Part shown: positions 35,185 through 43,845 of the stretch, one piece after another
Layout: the number at the start of each line of letters is the position of its first letter
Numbering within the stretch: position 1 is the stretch's first letter
DNA from: Inhella proteolytica
Lineage (GTDB): Bacteria; Pseudomonadota; Gammaproteobacteria; Burkholderiales; Burkholderiaceae_C
Direction of reading: 5' to 3'
Assembly (NCBI RefSeq): GCF_016093275.1
Contig: NZ_JAEDAK010000002.1
Location: forward strand, 186,001-250,000
DNA length: 64,000 nucleotides
Program-made: the position numbers and the translations under genes
Notes under the pieces: generated by a model
Databases searched by the model: none
Seen by the model: the letters and a program-made list of their open reading frames with translations, nothing else
Told to the model about the DNA's origin: nothing

Positions 35185-36750
35185 ATGAAGAGCTTGATCA
35201 AGACCCCGGTGCTGCAAACCCTGCTGACCCTTGCAGGCGTGCTGGTAGCCGCGGCACCGGCCCAGGCGGCCGCCCCCGAAAAGACCCGCGTGATTGTCGC
35301 CATGAAGCCGGGCGCTGCCGCCTCCTTGCGTTCCGCCGTGGCCGCCGCCAAGGGCGAAATCAAGCATGAAATCTTCGGCGCCGATGCCATGGCCATCGAA
35401 GTGCCTGTAACTGCCTTGAAGGGGCTGGAACACAACCCGAATGTGCTGTATGTCGAAGAAGACGTGAAGCGCTACCCCTTTGCCACCACCAGCCCCTCGA
35501 CCGGCACGCCCTATGCGCTGGGCCAGCAAGTACCCTACGGCATCAAGATGGTCCAAGCCGATCAGTTGAGCGACGACCTGGCCGGCAACCGCAAGGTCTG
35601 CATCATCGACTCGGGCTATGACCGTGCCCACGAAGACCTGGACAGCAGCGCCAACGTCACCGGCGAATACGACAGTGGCACCGGCTGGTGGTACACCGAC
35701 GAGAACCACCACGGCACCCACGTGGCGGGCACCATCGCCGCCGTCAACAACGCCGGCACAGGCGTGGTGGGCGTGAACGCCAACAAGAAGCTCAAGCTGC
35801 ACATCGTCAAGGTGTTCAGTGCCGCCGGCTGGGCCTATTCCTCCAGCCTGACCACCGCCGCCAACAAGTGCAAGGCCGCTGGCGCCAACATCATCAGCAT
35901 GTCGCTGGGCGGTGGCCGCTCCAGCAAGACCGAGCAGCGCGCCTTCGACTCGCTGTACTCCAGCGGCATCCTGTCGATCGCCGCGGCCGGCAACGATGGC
36001 AACACCGTGATCAGCTACCCCGCTGGCTACTCCAGCGTGGTGATGGTGGCCGCCATTGACGAAACCAAGCAGTGGGCCACCTTCTCCCAGTACAACAGCA
36101 AGGTGGAGCTGGCCGCGCCGGGCGTCTCCGTGCTCTCCACCGTGCCGATGAACAGCGGCCGCAGCTCGGCCCTGACCGTGGGCAGCAACACCTACGCGCC
36201 CGGCGGCATGGATGGCTCGCCGCTCGGCACGGCCACCGGCGCCCTGGCGAACTTTGGTTTGGGTGACACCGTCCAGGCCGGCGCCATGACGGGCAAGGTC
36301 TGCCTGATCCAGCGCGGCACCGTGGACTTCGCCACCAAGGTGTCGAACTGCAAGGCCAGCGGCGGCATTGGCGCAGTGGTCTACAACAACGCGGCAGGCG
36401 GCTTCGGCGGCACGCTGGGCACCACTGTGACGACCATCCCCTCGGTCACGGCTTCCGACACCGAAGGGGCCGCGATGCTGAACCAGCTGGGCCAGTCCGC
36501 CACGGTGGCGGTCACGCCTTCGCACTACGCCTTCTACGACGGCACCTCGATGGCCACGCCGCACGTCTCGGCCGTTGCCGCCCTGGTGTGGAGCCGCAAT
36601 CTGAACTGCACGGCGGCCCAGCTGCGCAGCTCGCTGACCAAGAGCGCCGAAGACCTCGGCACTGCCGGCCGCGACACCAAGTACGGCTTCGGTCTGGTGC
36701 GCGCCAAGGCGGCCGACGATCGCATCAAGAGCCTGGGCTGCGGCAACTAA
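35185..36750 (+). CDS. Secreted S8 family serine protease with PA domain
   Basis: A 521-residue subtilase. Layout: signal peptide 1-28 (ends PAQAAA), I9 inhibitor-type propeptide about 32-98 (TRVIVAMKPGAA ... VLYVEEDVK), catalytic domain with Asp142 (IIDSGYD), His176 (HHGTHVAG) and Ser455 (DGTSMATPH), and a protease-associated (PA) domain inserted at about 330-430 between His and Ser. It ends shortly after the catalytic domain, with no C-terminal secretion or cell-wall domain visible, so export is probably by Sec and then type II secretion (inferred). Followed by a strong terminator. Stand-alone transcription unit. Confidence 0.93.
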   Translation: MKSLIKTPVLQTLLTLAGVLVAAAPAQAAAPEKTRVIVAMKPGAAASLRSAVAAAKGEIKHEIFGADAMAIEVPVTALKGLEHNPNVLYVEEDVKRYPFATTSPSTGTPYALGQQVPYGIKMVQADQLSDDLAGNRKVCIIDSGYDRAHEDLDSSANVTGEYDSGTGWWYTDENHHGTHVAGTIAAVNNAGTGVVGVNANKKLKLHIVKVFSAAGWAYSSSLTTAANKCKAAGANIISMSLGGGRSSKTEQRAFDSLYSSGILSIAAAGNDGNTVISYPAGYSSVVMVAAIDETKQWATFSQYNSKVELAAPGVSVLSTVPMNSGRSSALTVGSNTYAPGGMDGSPLGTATGALANFGLGDTVQAGAMTGKVCLIQRGTVDFATKVSNCKASGGIGAVVYNNAAGGFGGTLGTTVTTIPSVTASDTEGAAMLNQLGQSATVAVTPSHYAFYDGTSMATPHVSAVAALVWSRNLNCTAAQLRSSLTKSAEDLGTAGRDTKYGFGLVRAKAADDRIKSLGCGN

Positions 36751-36770
36751 ACCAAGCTTCCGCCCCATCG

Positions 36771-36799
36771 AAGCCCCGCCTCCGCGGGGCTTTTTTTTT
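36771..36799 (+). terminator. Intrinsic terminator after the subtilase gene
   Basis: An AGCCCCGC/GCGGGGCT stem of 8 bp with loop CTCC is followed by an uninterrupted run of nine T residues, 20 nt after the protease stop. This is a textbook rho-independent terminator and separates the protease from the zwf promoter. Confidence 0.9.
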
Positions 36800-36843
36800 G
36801 GCGAATGCTGGGTTCGCCCCAGCCCGGCAGGGCGCGCCACGCG

Positions 36844-36872
36844 TTGACCGCACGAAGAAACCAATGCATCAT
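36844..36872 (+). promoter_or_regulatory. Candidate sigma-70 promoter for zwf-hexR
   Basis: TTGACC (36844-36849) and CATCAT (36867-36872) are spaced by 17 bp. The -35 element matches 5 of 6 and the -10 element 4 of 6 consensus positions. Start of transcription would be about 36879, inside the HexR-like operator. Confidence 0.45.
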
Positions 36873-36878
36873 CCAATT

Positions 36879-36893
36879 GGTAACTAAATTACA
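36879..36893 (+). promoter_or_regulatory. HexR-like operator upstream of zwf
   Basis: GGTAAC-TAA-ATTACA matches the published HexR palindrome TGTAATTAAATTACA at 13 of 15 positions, with the GTAA and TTAC cores at the correct 5-bp spacing. It lies 10 bp before the zwf ATG, at the predicted transcription start, and the second gene of the operon encodes HexR itself. Repression of zwf-hexR relieved by the Entner-Doudoroff intermediate KDPG would be expected from what is known of HexR. Confidence 0.7.
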
Positions 36894-36902
36894 TGTTCGA
36901 CC

Positions 36903-38357
36903 ATGTCCTTTGACCTTGTCTTCTTCGGCGGCACCGGCGATCTCACCTGGCGCAAATTGATGCCTGCGTTGTTCCAGGCCTTCCGGCACGGCAAGCTGCC
37001 CGGCGGGGCGCGCATCCTGGCGGTCGCGCGCGACGAGCAAAGTGACGACCAGTACCGAGACTGGCTGCGCGAGCGCTTCAAAGAGGTGGAGGGCGCCAAG
37101 CGCCCCAGCCAGGAAGAGTTCGAGCGCTTTGCAGCCCTGGTGTTCTACCGCCGCATGGACCTGAGCCAAGCCGAGCACTACGGGCATCTCAAGCAGTGGC
37201 TGGCCGAACGCCCCGAGGAGCCGGCCGACACGGTGGTGTTCTACCTGGCCACCAGTCCGCACTTGTTCACGCAGATCTGCGAACAGCTGGGGGCCGCCGG
37301 CCTGAACCACGAGCGCGTGCGGGTGGTGCTGGAGAAGCCGCTCGGCCACGATCTCAAGAGCGCCCAGCAGATCAACCGTGTGGTGCGCTCGGTGTTCGAC
37401 GAGGCCCAGGCATTCCGCATCGACCACTACCTCGGCAAACCCTCGGTGCAGAACCTGATGGCCTTGCGCTTCGGCAACGCCTTCTTCGAGCCGCTCTGGC
37501 GTCGCGAGAGCATTGCCAACATCCAGATCACGCTGGCCGAGTCGCTCGGCGTCGGCACCCGGGGCCCCTTCTACGACGGCACCGGCGCGCTGCGCGACAT
37601 GATCCAGAACCATGCGCTGCAGTTGCTGACGATGCTGGCCATGGAGCCACCGGCCAGCAACGACGCCGACGCAATCCGCGACGAAAAGCTCAAGGTTCTG
37701 CGCGCGCTCAAGCCTTTCACGCCCGAGACCGTGGCGCGCGATGTGGTGCGCGGCCAGTACCGCGCCGGCAATGCGGATGGCAAGGCGGTGCCGGCCTATC
37801 TGGACGAGGGCAAGGTGCCGGCGGACAGCCGGACCGAGACCTTCGTGGCGCTGCGCACGGAGATCCAAAACTGGCGCTGGGCCGGCGTGCCCTTCTACCT
37901 GCGCACCGGCAAGCGCCTGGCCGCGCGCGATGCCCAGATCGTCGTCAACTTCCGCCAAGTACCGCACGCCATCTTTCCCGGCAAGCCACGCGCGAACCGG
38001 CTGATCATCAAGCTGCAGCCCGAGGACGGGTTGGAGCTGCAGTTGCTCGCCGCCAAGGGCAGCGCGCACGGCGAAACCCTGGCCCCCGTTTCGCTGGACC
38101 TGGACTTCGACAAGGCATTCGCCGCCAACCGCGTGGGCGCGTACGAGCGCCTGCTGCTCGATGCCATTGCCGGTCGCCTGAACCTGTTCGTGCGCAGTGA
38201 CGAGCAAGAGCAGGCCTGGCGCTGGGTCGAACCCATCCTGGATGCCTGGGCCCGCGAGGAAGAAGGCCCGCGTCCCTACACCGCCGGCAGCTGGGGGCCC
38301 GCAGCCGCCAGCGCACTGGTGGCGCGCGAGGGCTTCACCTGGCCCGAGGAGGTCTGA
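36903..38357 (+). CDS. zwf: Glucose-6-phosphate 1-dehydrogenase
   Basis: A 484-residue dehydrogenase oxidising glucose 6-phosphate to 6-phosphogluconolactone, at the entry of the oxidative pentose phosphate and Entner-Doudoroff routes. The nucleotide fingerprint FGGTGDLTWRKL lies at residues 8-19, the substrate site FRIDHYLGKPSVQN includes catalytic-region His175, and RGPFYDGTGALRDMIQNH is also family-typical. The ATG immediately follows a HexR-like operator. Its stop overlaps the hexR ATG by one base (TGATG). Confidence 0.97.
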   Translation: MSFDLVFFGGTGDLTWRKLMPALFQAFRHGKLPGGARILAVARDEQSDDQYRDWLRERFKEVEGAKRPSQEEFERFAALVFYRRMDLSQAEHYGHLKQWLAERPEEPADTVVFYLATSPHLFTQICEQLGAAGLNHERVRVVLEKPLGHDLKSAQQINRVVRSVFDEAQAFRIDHYLGKPSVQNLMALRFGNAFFEPLWRRESIANIQITLAESLGVGTRGPFYDGTGALRDMIQNHALQLLTMLAMEPPASNDADAIRDEKLKVLRALKPFTPETVARDVVRGQYRAGNADGKAVPAYLDEGKVPADSRTETFVALRTEIQNWRWAGVPFYLRTGKRLAARDAQIVVNFRQVPHAIFPGKPRANRLIIKLQPEDGLELQLLAAKGSAHGETLAPVSLDLDFDKAFAANRVGAYERLLLDAIAGRLNLFVRSDEQEQAWRWVEPILDAWAREEEGPRPYTAGSWGPAAASALVAREGFTWPEEV

Positions 38358-39226
38358 TGAGTTCGCTGCTGGAACGCATCAAGGCGGCCCTGCCCGCCTT
38401 GCCCCCAGCCGAGCAACGCGTGGCCAAGCTGCTGTTGGTCGATCCACGCGCCTTCGCCAGCCTGCCCGTCAGCGAGCTGGCCGACCGGGCCGAAGTTTCC
38501 AAGCCCACAGTGGTGCGCTTTTGCCGCAGCGTGGGTTACGACGGCCTGGCCGACTTCAAGCTCAAGCTAGCCGGTAGCGTGAACGAGGGCGTGCCCTTTG
38601 TGCATCGGGCCGTGGAGGTCGACGACAAGCCGGCCGATCTGATCGTCAAGGTGGTGGACAACGCCGTGGCGGCCTTACTGCACTACCGCAACGATGCCAG
38701 TGGCCATGCGGTCGAGCGCGCCATCCAGGCGCTCTGCCATGCCGGTGAGAACGGCCGCCGCATCGAGTTCTGGGGCGTGGGCAATTCCGGCATCGTCGCG
38801 CAGGACGCACACCACAAGTTCTTTCGCCTCGGGGTGCACAGCGGCTGGTGCTCGGACGGCCACGTGCTCTTGATGAGCGCAACCATGATGGGAGCCGGTG
38901 ACTGCGCCGTGCTGTTCTCCAACTCAGGGCGCAGCCGCGACCTGCTGGACGCAGCCGAGACGGCTCGCAAGAAGGGCGCCACGCTCATCATCCTGACCGC
39001 GAGCGGCTCGCCGCTGGCGCAGATCGGACAGTCAGCCGGTCAGGTTCTGCTGGCCGTGGACCACCCGGAAGACTTCGAGCGCTACAGCCCCATGGTGTCG
39101 CGCCTGCTGCAGTTGGTAGCCGTGGACATCCTGACGACCGGTGTTGCCCTGCGCATGGGCGATCGCTTGCGCCCGGTGCTGCAGGAAATCAAGCGCAATC
39201 TGCGCAGCAAACGCTACGCCAGCTGA
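38357..39226 (+). CDS. hexR: RpiR family transcriptional regulator HexR
   Basis: A 289-residue repressor with an N-terminal RpiR helix-turn-helix domain (about 1-80; ELADRAEVSKPTVVRFCRSVGYDG) and a SIS sugar-phosphate-binding domain (about 125-255; IEFWGVGNSGIVAQD, VLFSNSGRSRDLLDAAE). HexR orthologues sense KDPG and control central carbon genes. Position directly after zwf with coupled translation, and the operator in front of the operon, support the name and suggest autoregulation. Its 3' end overlaps convergent mlaB by 13 nt. Confidence 0.92.
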   Translation: MSSLLERIKAALPALPPAEQRVAKLLLVDPRAFASLPVSELADRAEVSKPTVVRFCRSVGYDGLADFKLKLAGSVNEGVPFVHRAVEVDDKPADLIVKVVDNAVAALLHYRNDASGHAVERAIQALCHAGENGRRIEFWGVGNSGIVAQDAHHKFFRLGVHSGWCSDGHVLLMSATMMGAGDCAVLFSNSGRSRDLLDAAETARKKGATLIILTASGSPLAQIGQSAGQVLLAVDHPEDFERYSPMVSRLLQLVAVDILTTGVALRMGDRLRPVLQEIKRNLRSKRYAS

Positions 39227-39537
39227 GCCTCGCGGGCGGAGGGCCAAAGCAGGTCTTCCACCCCGTAAAGCCGCGCCAGGTCCCGAAGCAGAACCGGCGC
39301 GTCCAGCACCGTCAGGCTCAGGCCATGCTGGCGGCAGACGCGAGCGCAGCCCAACAAGAGGCTAAGCGCCGAGGAGTCGAACTCCTTCAGCTCGGCCGCA
39401 CTGAGCCGGACCTCCTGGCCCGCGCCGGCCACCACGCCGGCCGCTTCAGCACTCAGGCTGGCCTGCCACTGCCGCCAAAGGCTTGCCGCCTGGGGCAGCA
39501 GAACGGAAGCCGGCAAGCGCAGCGAACTCCCGGACAT
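39214..39537 (-). CDS. mlaB: MlaB, STAS-domain component of the Mla transporter
   Basis: A 107-residue STAS domain protein (LSAAELKEFDSSALSLLLGCARVCRQHGL is the conserved central helix-strand segment with the regulatory DSS site). In the MlaFEDB complex it binds the ATPase MlaF. It is the last gene of the operon, 3 nt after mlaC, and overlaps hexR by 13 nt. MlaB is poorly conserved, so the name rests mainly on the STAS fold and position. Confidence 0.87.
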   Translation of the reverse strand: MSGSSLRLPASVLLPQAASLWRQWQASLSAEAAGVVAGAGQEVRLSAAELKEFDSSALSLLLGCARVCRQHGLSLTVLDAPVLLRDLARLYGVEDLLWPSAREAQLA

Positions 39538-39540
39538 CGA

Positions 39541-40185
39541 TCAGCCCTTCGAGTTGGCCGCCAGGGCCTTGGCGTTGCGCTCGGTCAGGGTCTTGATCAA
39601 GCCGTCAATGCCGGAGGCCGAAATTTCTTGCGCGAAGCTGGTGCGGTATTGGTCGCCCAGCCAGATGCCCAGCACATTCATGTCGTAGATCATCCAGCCC
39701 TTTTCGGCCTTCTCGAGGCGGTAGTCGAGTTGGATGGGGTCGCCCTTGCCACGCACCTGGGTCTTGACCACCACCTCGGTCTCTTCCGGAGCCAGCTTCA
39801 GCGGCTTGAAGGCCAGCTGATGGTCCTTCACCTGCGACAGCGCGCCGGCATAGGTCCGCATCAACAGGGTGCGGAACTCCTTCTGCAGCTTGTCTTGCTG
39901 CTCCGGCGTGGCCTGACGCCAGTAGCGGCCTACCGCCGTTTGTGTCACGCGGCGGAAGTTCACGTAGGGCATGACCTTGGACTCGACCAGCGCCTGGATG
40001 CGACCCATGTCACCGGCCTGGATGGCCTTGTCGGCCTTGACGGCCTCCAGCATGTCGACCGAGAGCTCCTTGACCAAGCCGTCGGGTGTGCTGTTGTCAG
40101 CCGCCCAGGCAGGCAGTGCCGGCAAAGCCAGCGTCAGCGAGAGCAGCAGGCTTTGGATCCAAAGACGACGTTGATTATTAGACAT
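39541..40185 (-). CDS. mlaC: Periplasmic phospholipid shuttle MlaC
   Basis: A 214-residue periplasmic protein carrying phospholipid between the outer-membrane MlaA and the inner-membrane MlaFEDB complex. Signal peptide about residues 1-28 (ends LPAWAADN); the mature domain shows VMPYVNFRRVTQTAVGRYWRQAT, GWMIYDMNVLGIWLGDQYRTSF and a C-terminal helix. The ATG at 40185 has an AAGGGA ribosome-binding site 8 nt upstream, so it was preferred over an in-frame start 8 codons earlier. Confidence 0.94.
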   Translation of the reverse strand: MSNNQRRLWIQSLLLSLTLALPALPAWAADNSTPDGLVKELSVDMLEAVKADKAIQAGDMGRIQALVESKVMPYVNFRRVTQTAVGRYWRQATPEQQDKLQKEFRTLLMRTYAGALSQVKDHQLAFKPLKLAPEETEVVVKTQVRGKGDPIQLDYRLEKAEKGWMIYDMNVLGIWLGDQYRTSFAQEISASGIDGLIKTLTERNAKALAANSKG

Positions 40186-40258
40186 TCGAATTCCCTTCGT
40201 GGCCCGCAATCGGGCCGGCGGTCAACGGTTCAGGCGCTTGCCGGGTGGACAAGCCCCA

Positions 40259-41005
40259 TCAGGGCGCGCTTGCGGCGGGCTTGGATGGCGAGGGCACGAC
40301 CTCGAACTCGTCATCCTCTGCCGACTTGGCCCGCTTCTTCATGTTGGCGCGCTGCAAATAGGCTTCGCGGAAGAAGGTGTACTTGTCGAGCGCAATGCCT
40401 TCGACCAGTTCCCCAGCCTGCAGGAAGCTGGCGCGTACGCTGATGAGCTCCAGTGCGGTCGCAGCCAGTTGGCTATTCGCGCCGTCAAACCAGACGGACG
40501 AGCGGGCCAGCCGGTCAATCGGCAGGGCCGCGGTGTCGCGCACGGTTGAAGGCCCGAGCAAGGGCAGGACCAAGTAGGGCCCACGCCCCACGCCCCAAGC
40601 ACCCAGAGTCTGCGCAAAATTCTGGCTGCGCTTTTCCAGGCCGGCCTCGCCGGCCAGATCGATCAGACCCGCCAGACCCAGCGTGGAATTGAACATGAAG
40701 CGCGCGCCCTGCTCCACGCTGTAGCGGAACTCGCCCTGCAGCAACCAGTTCACGGCCGACCAGACGTCCCCCAGATTGCCAAAGAAGTTGCTGACTGCGA
40801 TCCGCGCCGGCTCCGGCACCACTTCCTGGTACGCGCGCGCCGCCGGCTTGACGGCCGCCTCGTCGATCACGTCATTGAACGCGAACACGCGACGGTTGAA
40901 GCCCTCCCAGGGATCCTTGGGATGCGGCTGTGCGCCGGGCGGCAGCGGCGCAGCGCAGGCACTCAGCGCCACGCACACCGCCGCAATTTGCAGGCGGGCC
41001 TTCAT
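40259..41005 (-). CDS. mlaA: Outer-membrane lipoprotein MlaA (VacJ)
   Basis: A 248-residue lipoprotein with lipobox LSAC near residue 17. The mature domain begins DPWEGFNRRVFAFNDVIDEAAVKP, typical of VacJ, and contains NLGDVWSAVNWLLQG, FNSTLGLAGLIDLA and GPYLVLPLLGPSTVRD. It removes mislocalised phospholipid from the outer leaflet. The C-terminal tail (about 225-248) is acidic and basic low-complexity sequence. Its ATG overlaps the mlaD stop by 4 nt; mlaC follows after a 73-nt gap. Confidence 0.95.
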   Translation of the reverse strand: MKARLQIAAVCVALSACAAPLPPGAQPHPKDPWEGFNRRVFAFNDVIDEAAVKPAARAYQEVVPEPARIAVSNFFGNLGDVWSAVNWLLQGEFRYSVEQGARFMFNSTLGLAGLIDLAGEAGLEKRSQNFAQTLGAWGVGRGPYLVLPLLGPSTVRDTAALPIDRLARSSVWFDGANSQLAATALELISVRASFLQAGELVEGIALDKYTFFREAYLQRANMKKRAKSAEDDEFEVVPSPSKPAASAP

Positions 41006-41478
41006 GGCTTCTCGGCAGCCGGCGGCTCGGCAGCCTTGCTGTACAGGAACTGGCCGATCAGGTTCTCCAGCACCACGGCCGACTGGGTCTGCTTGACCAC
41101 ATCGCCGGACACCAGCAGCTTCTCGTCGCCGCCCGGCTCCAGGCCGATGTATTGATCACCCAGCAAACCGGCGGTCAGGATCTTGGCCGAGGTATCGCGC
41201 GGGAACTCGTACTGGCGCTGAATGTCCATCGTCACCACCCCCTGGTAGGTCTTGGGGTCCAGGCTGATGCTGGTGACGCGGCCGATCACCACGCCGGCCG
41301 AGCGCACCGGTGCGCGCGCCTTGAGACCGCCGATGTTGTCGAAGCGGGCCGTCAGGCGGTAGGTCTCACCATTCTGAAAGCTGGTGAGATTGGCCGCCTT
41401 GAGCGAGACAAACAGCAGAGCCAACAGACCGGCCAGCACGAAGAGTCCGACCAGGATTTCAATATTGCGTTTGGTCAT
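41002..41478 (-). CDS. mlaD: MlaD, MCE-domain substrate-binding subunit
   Basis: A 158-residue protein with an N-terminal membrane anchor (NIEILVGLFVLAGLLALLFVSL) and one MCE domain (YRLTARFDNIGGLKARAPVRSAGVVIG ... LLGDQYIGLEPG). MCE proteins form hexameric rings channelling lipid through the periplasm. It is short, with a single MCE domain and small tail, as expected for MlaD. It overlaps mlaA by 4 nt and starts 34 nt after mlaE. Confidence 0.95.
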   Translation of the reverse strand: MTKRNIEILVGLFVLAGLLALLFVSLKAANLTSFQNGETYRLTARFDNIGGLKARAPVRSAGVVIGRVTSISLDPKTYQGVVTMDIQRQYEFPRDTSAKILTAGLLGDQYIGLEPGGDEKLLVSGDVVKQTQSAVVLENLIGQFLYSKAAEPPAAEKP

Positions 41479-41512
41479 AGGGTTGTGTAAACGCAGTGCA
41501 GAGACCCGCCCG

Positions 41513-42298
41513 TCAGCGGGGGGTCGTGAACATCAGGGCGGTCAGGATGAAGTCCATACCCAGAACCGCCAGCGAGGAAATCACCACCGTGCGTGTGGTG
41601 GCGTAGGCCACGCCTTCCGGCGTCGCCTGGGTTTCATAACCCTGATAGAGCGCAACGGCACTGCAGATGACGCCGAACACGAAGCTTTTGACGACGCCAT
41701 TGCCCAAATCGCGCCAGACGTCGACGCCGTTCTGCTGGATCGACCAGAAATTGCCAGGGTCGATGCCGATCAATCCCACCGCCACCAGCCATGCCCCCAG
41801 GATGCCGATGGCCGAGAACAAGATGGCCAAGAGGGGCATGGACACCATGCCCGCAATGAAGCGTGGCGCCAGGATGCGTTGCCGCGGATCGATGGCCATC
41901 AACTCCAGCGCGGCAATCTGTTCGCCTGCCTTCATGAGGCCGATCTCGGCAGTCAGCGAGGTGCCGGCACGCCCGGCAAACAGAAGGGCCGTCACCACCG
42001 GACCCAACTCGCGCACCAGGCTGAGGTTGACGACCAGGCCCAGGGACTCCGCCGCACCGTAAGTCACCAGCGCGTAATACATCTGCAGCGCCAGCACGAA
42101 ACCGACCGCCATGCCCGAGGCCAGGATGATGAGCAGGGACCGGTTGCCGATCGCATGCATCTGCGTCACCACCAGGCTAAAGCGCCGCAGGGATCGCGGC
42201 ACCGCAGCCAACAGGCCAGCAAAAAAGAACGCGGCACGGCCCCAGCCGCCCAGTGTGGCCAAGGTGCGCGCACCCAGCGAGGCCAGCAGCTCGGTCAT
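41513..42298 (-). CDS. mlaE: MlaE, permease of the Mla ABC transporter
   Basis: A 261-residue membrane protein of the MlaE/permease family with five to six helices. Conserved blocks include MAVGFVLALQMYYALVTYGA, VRELGPVVTALLFAGRAGTSLTAEIG, MKAGEQIAALELMAIDP and the PLLAILFSAIGILGAW helix. It works with MlaF, MlaD and MlaB. Its ATG overlaps the mlaF stop by 4 nt. Confidence 0.96.
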   Translation of the reverse strand: MTELLASLGARTLATLGGWGRAAFFFAGLLAAVPRSLRRFSLVVTQMHAIGNRSLLIILASGMAVGFVLALQMYYALVTYGAAESLGLVVNLSLVRELGPVVTALLFAGRAGTSLTAEIGLMKAGEQIAALELMAIDPRQRILAPRFIAGMVSMPLLAILFSAIGILGAWLVAVGLIGIDPGNFWSIQQNGVDVWRDLGNGVVKSFVFGVICSAVALYQGYETQATPEGVAYATTRTVVISSLAVLGMDFILTALMFTTPR

Positions 42299-43161
42299 GC
42301 GCGCTCCCCTTGCGAAACCAAGCCGTAGTCCTGCAAGGGCTGCGGTGCCGGGTAATGGAATTTCACCGGGCCGTCCGGCTCGCCACGGACGAACTGCCGG
42401 ACTTCGGGATCGGTGGAGGCCATCATCTCGGCCGGTGTGCCCTGGGCCACGATGCGCCCCCCTTCCGCCATCAGCACCACCCAGTCACTGATGGCCATGC
42501 ATTCGGGCACGTCGTGCGAAATCAGCAGGGAGGTTGCGCCGGTCACATCATTCAGGGTCCGGATGAGCTTGGCAGCCACGCCCATCGATATCAAATCCAG
42601 CCCGGCGAAGGGCTCGTCATACATGATGAGCTCGGGGTCCAGCGCAATGGCGCGCGCCAGCGCGATGCGCCGCGCCATGCCACCGGAGACCTCGCTGATG
42701 CGCAAACTGGCGGCACCCCGCAGGCCCACGGCGTTCAACTTCATCAGCACCAGATCGCGGATCATGGCCTCGGGAAGATCGGTCATCTCCCGCAGAGGGA
42801 AGGCCACGTTGTCAAACACGCTGAGGTCGGTGAACAGCGCACCGAACTGAAACAGCATGCCCAGGCGCCGACGGAGTCGGTACAGCTGCTCGCGGTTGTG
42901 GATATCAATGACCTCGCCATCGAAGACAACCCGACCCTGGCTCGGCGCATGAACCCCGCCGATCAACCGAAGTAGCGTGGTCTTGCCGCAGCCGGAGTTG
43001 CCGAGCACCGCGGTCACCTTGCCACGCTCGAAGCGCAGGCTGAGATCCTTGAGGATGGTGCGGCTGCTGTCGTAGCCGAAAGTGACGCGATCGATCTCGA
43101 TCAGGGCAGCAGAGGACACGGGATGGACGGAACCTAAGGCCTGCGTTGAAAAGGCGCGCAT
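42295..43161 (-). CDS. mlaF: MlaF, ATP-binding protein of the Mla ABC transporter
   Basis: A 288-residue ABC ATPase. Walker A is GNSGCGKTT, the Q-loop MLFQFGALFTDLSV, the signature SEVSGGMARRIALARAIA (GGMARR is typical of MlaF), Walker B LIMYDEPFAGLD, switch LLISHDVPE. It energises lipid movement by MlaFEDB. Start is uncertain: ATG at 43161 has a GGGGTG element 10 nt upstream and is used here; ATG 43182 and GTG 43119 also keep the ATPase core. Confidence 0.93.
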   Translation of the reverse strand: MRAFSTQALGSVHPVSSAALIEIDRVTFGYDSSRTILKDLSLRFERGKVTAVLGNSGCGKTTLLRLIGGVHAPSQGRVVFDGEVIDIHNREQLYRLRRRLGMLFQFGALFTDLSVFDNVAFPLREMTDLPEAMIRDLVLMKLNAVGLRGAASLRISEVSGGMARRIALARAIALDPELIMYDEPFAGLDLISMGVAAKLIRTLNDVTGATSLLISHDVPECMAISDWVVLMAEGGRIVAQGTPAEMMASTDPEVRQFVRGEPDGPVKFHYPAPQPLQDYGLVSQGERA

Positions 43162-43389
43162 TGTGGCATGGCACCCCAGCATGACTACGGGATTGCCCGG
43201 ATTCCCACATGGCCTGCCGAAAGCGTGTCAAAGGGTGTCGACATGCTGACCGTTAAGGAGTTCACGGCCGCCACAAAGTGGGCGTGAATTGTTACGAATG
43301 CGAGCGACTTGCGTGATCGACGGTTTAAGTCTGGTGATCGGCGGCCTAGGCTGAAGAGGCCCCATTGAGAAAAATCTAGGCTCGTTTCA

Positions 43390-43845
43390 ATGGGCCTCTC
43401 CATGCACCGCTCTTGCCGCCCCTCACGCAGTCCCCTTGCACTCGGCTTCACCTTGATTGAAGTGATGGTCACCGTGGCAGTTGTCGCCATCCTAGGTGCA
43501 GTTGCCCTGCCTTCTTACCGGGACTATGTCACCCGCGGGCGGATTCCAGAAGCCACAGCGGGCTTGGCCGAGCGTCAGGTGCGCATGGAACAGTTTTTTC
43601 AGGACAACCGGACCTATGCAGGCGCTTTAGCCTGCACCGTCACTGCTGGCAAGTTCTTTACTTTTTCCTGCACCGCCGCATCGGCGACTGCATTTGAGCT
43701 GACCGCTACCGGCACTGGTTCCATGAGCGGCTTCACCTACACCGTCGATCAAGCCGGTACCAAAAAGACCACAGCCGTCCCGGCAGGATGGTCATTGCCC
43801 AGCCCGAACAACTGCTGGGTCACCAAGAAGGGGGGGCTGTGCTGA
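43390..43845 (+). CDS. Type IV pilin, PilE-like
   Basis: A 151-residue prepilin with leader ending ...PLALG, then FTLIEVMVTVAVVAIL: cleavage after Gly, Phe1, Glu5 and the hydrophobic N-terminal helix needed for assembly. Residues after the helix include PSYRDYVTRGRIPEATAGLAERQVRMEQFFQ and a C-terminal disulphide pair around CWVTKKGGLC. It is the first gene of a pilin-fimT-pilV-pilW-pilX-pilY1 cluster, so it may be the PilE-type minor pilin rather than the major subunit. Another in-frame ATG lies 4 codons inside. A 228-bp gap precedes it in which I see no clear promoter. Confidence 0.85.
   Translation: MGLSMHRSCRPSRSPLALGFTLIEVMVTVAVVAILGAVALPSYRDYVTRGRIPEATAGLAERQVRMEQFFQDNRTYAGALACTVTAGKFFTFSCTAASATAFELTATGTGSMSGFTYTVDQAGTKKTTAVPAGWSLPSPNNCWVTKKGGLC

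Noticed and set aside
35083-36876. A 597-codon frame on the minus strand opposite the subtilase
   Set aside because: No motifs, and the subtilase catalytic triad on the plus strand is complete. Shadow frame.
43162-43389. A sigma-54 promoter upstream of the pilin gene
   Set aside because: TGGCAC occurs but no properly spaced TTGC-type -12 element follows, and no clear sigma-70 pair was found either.
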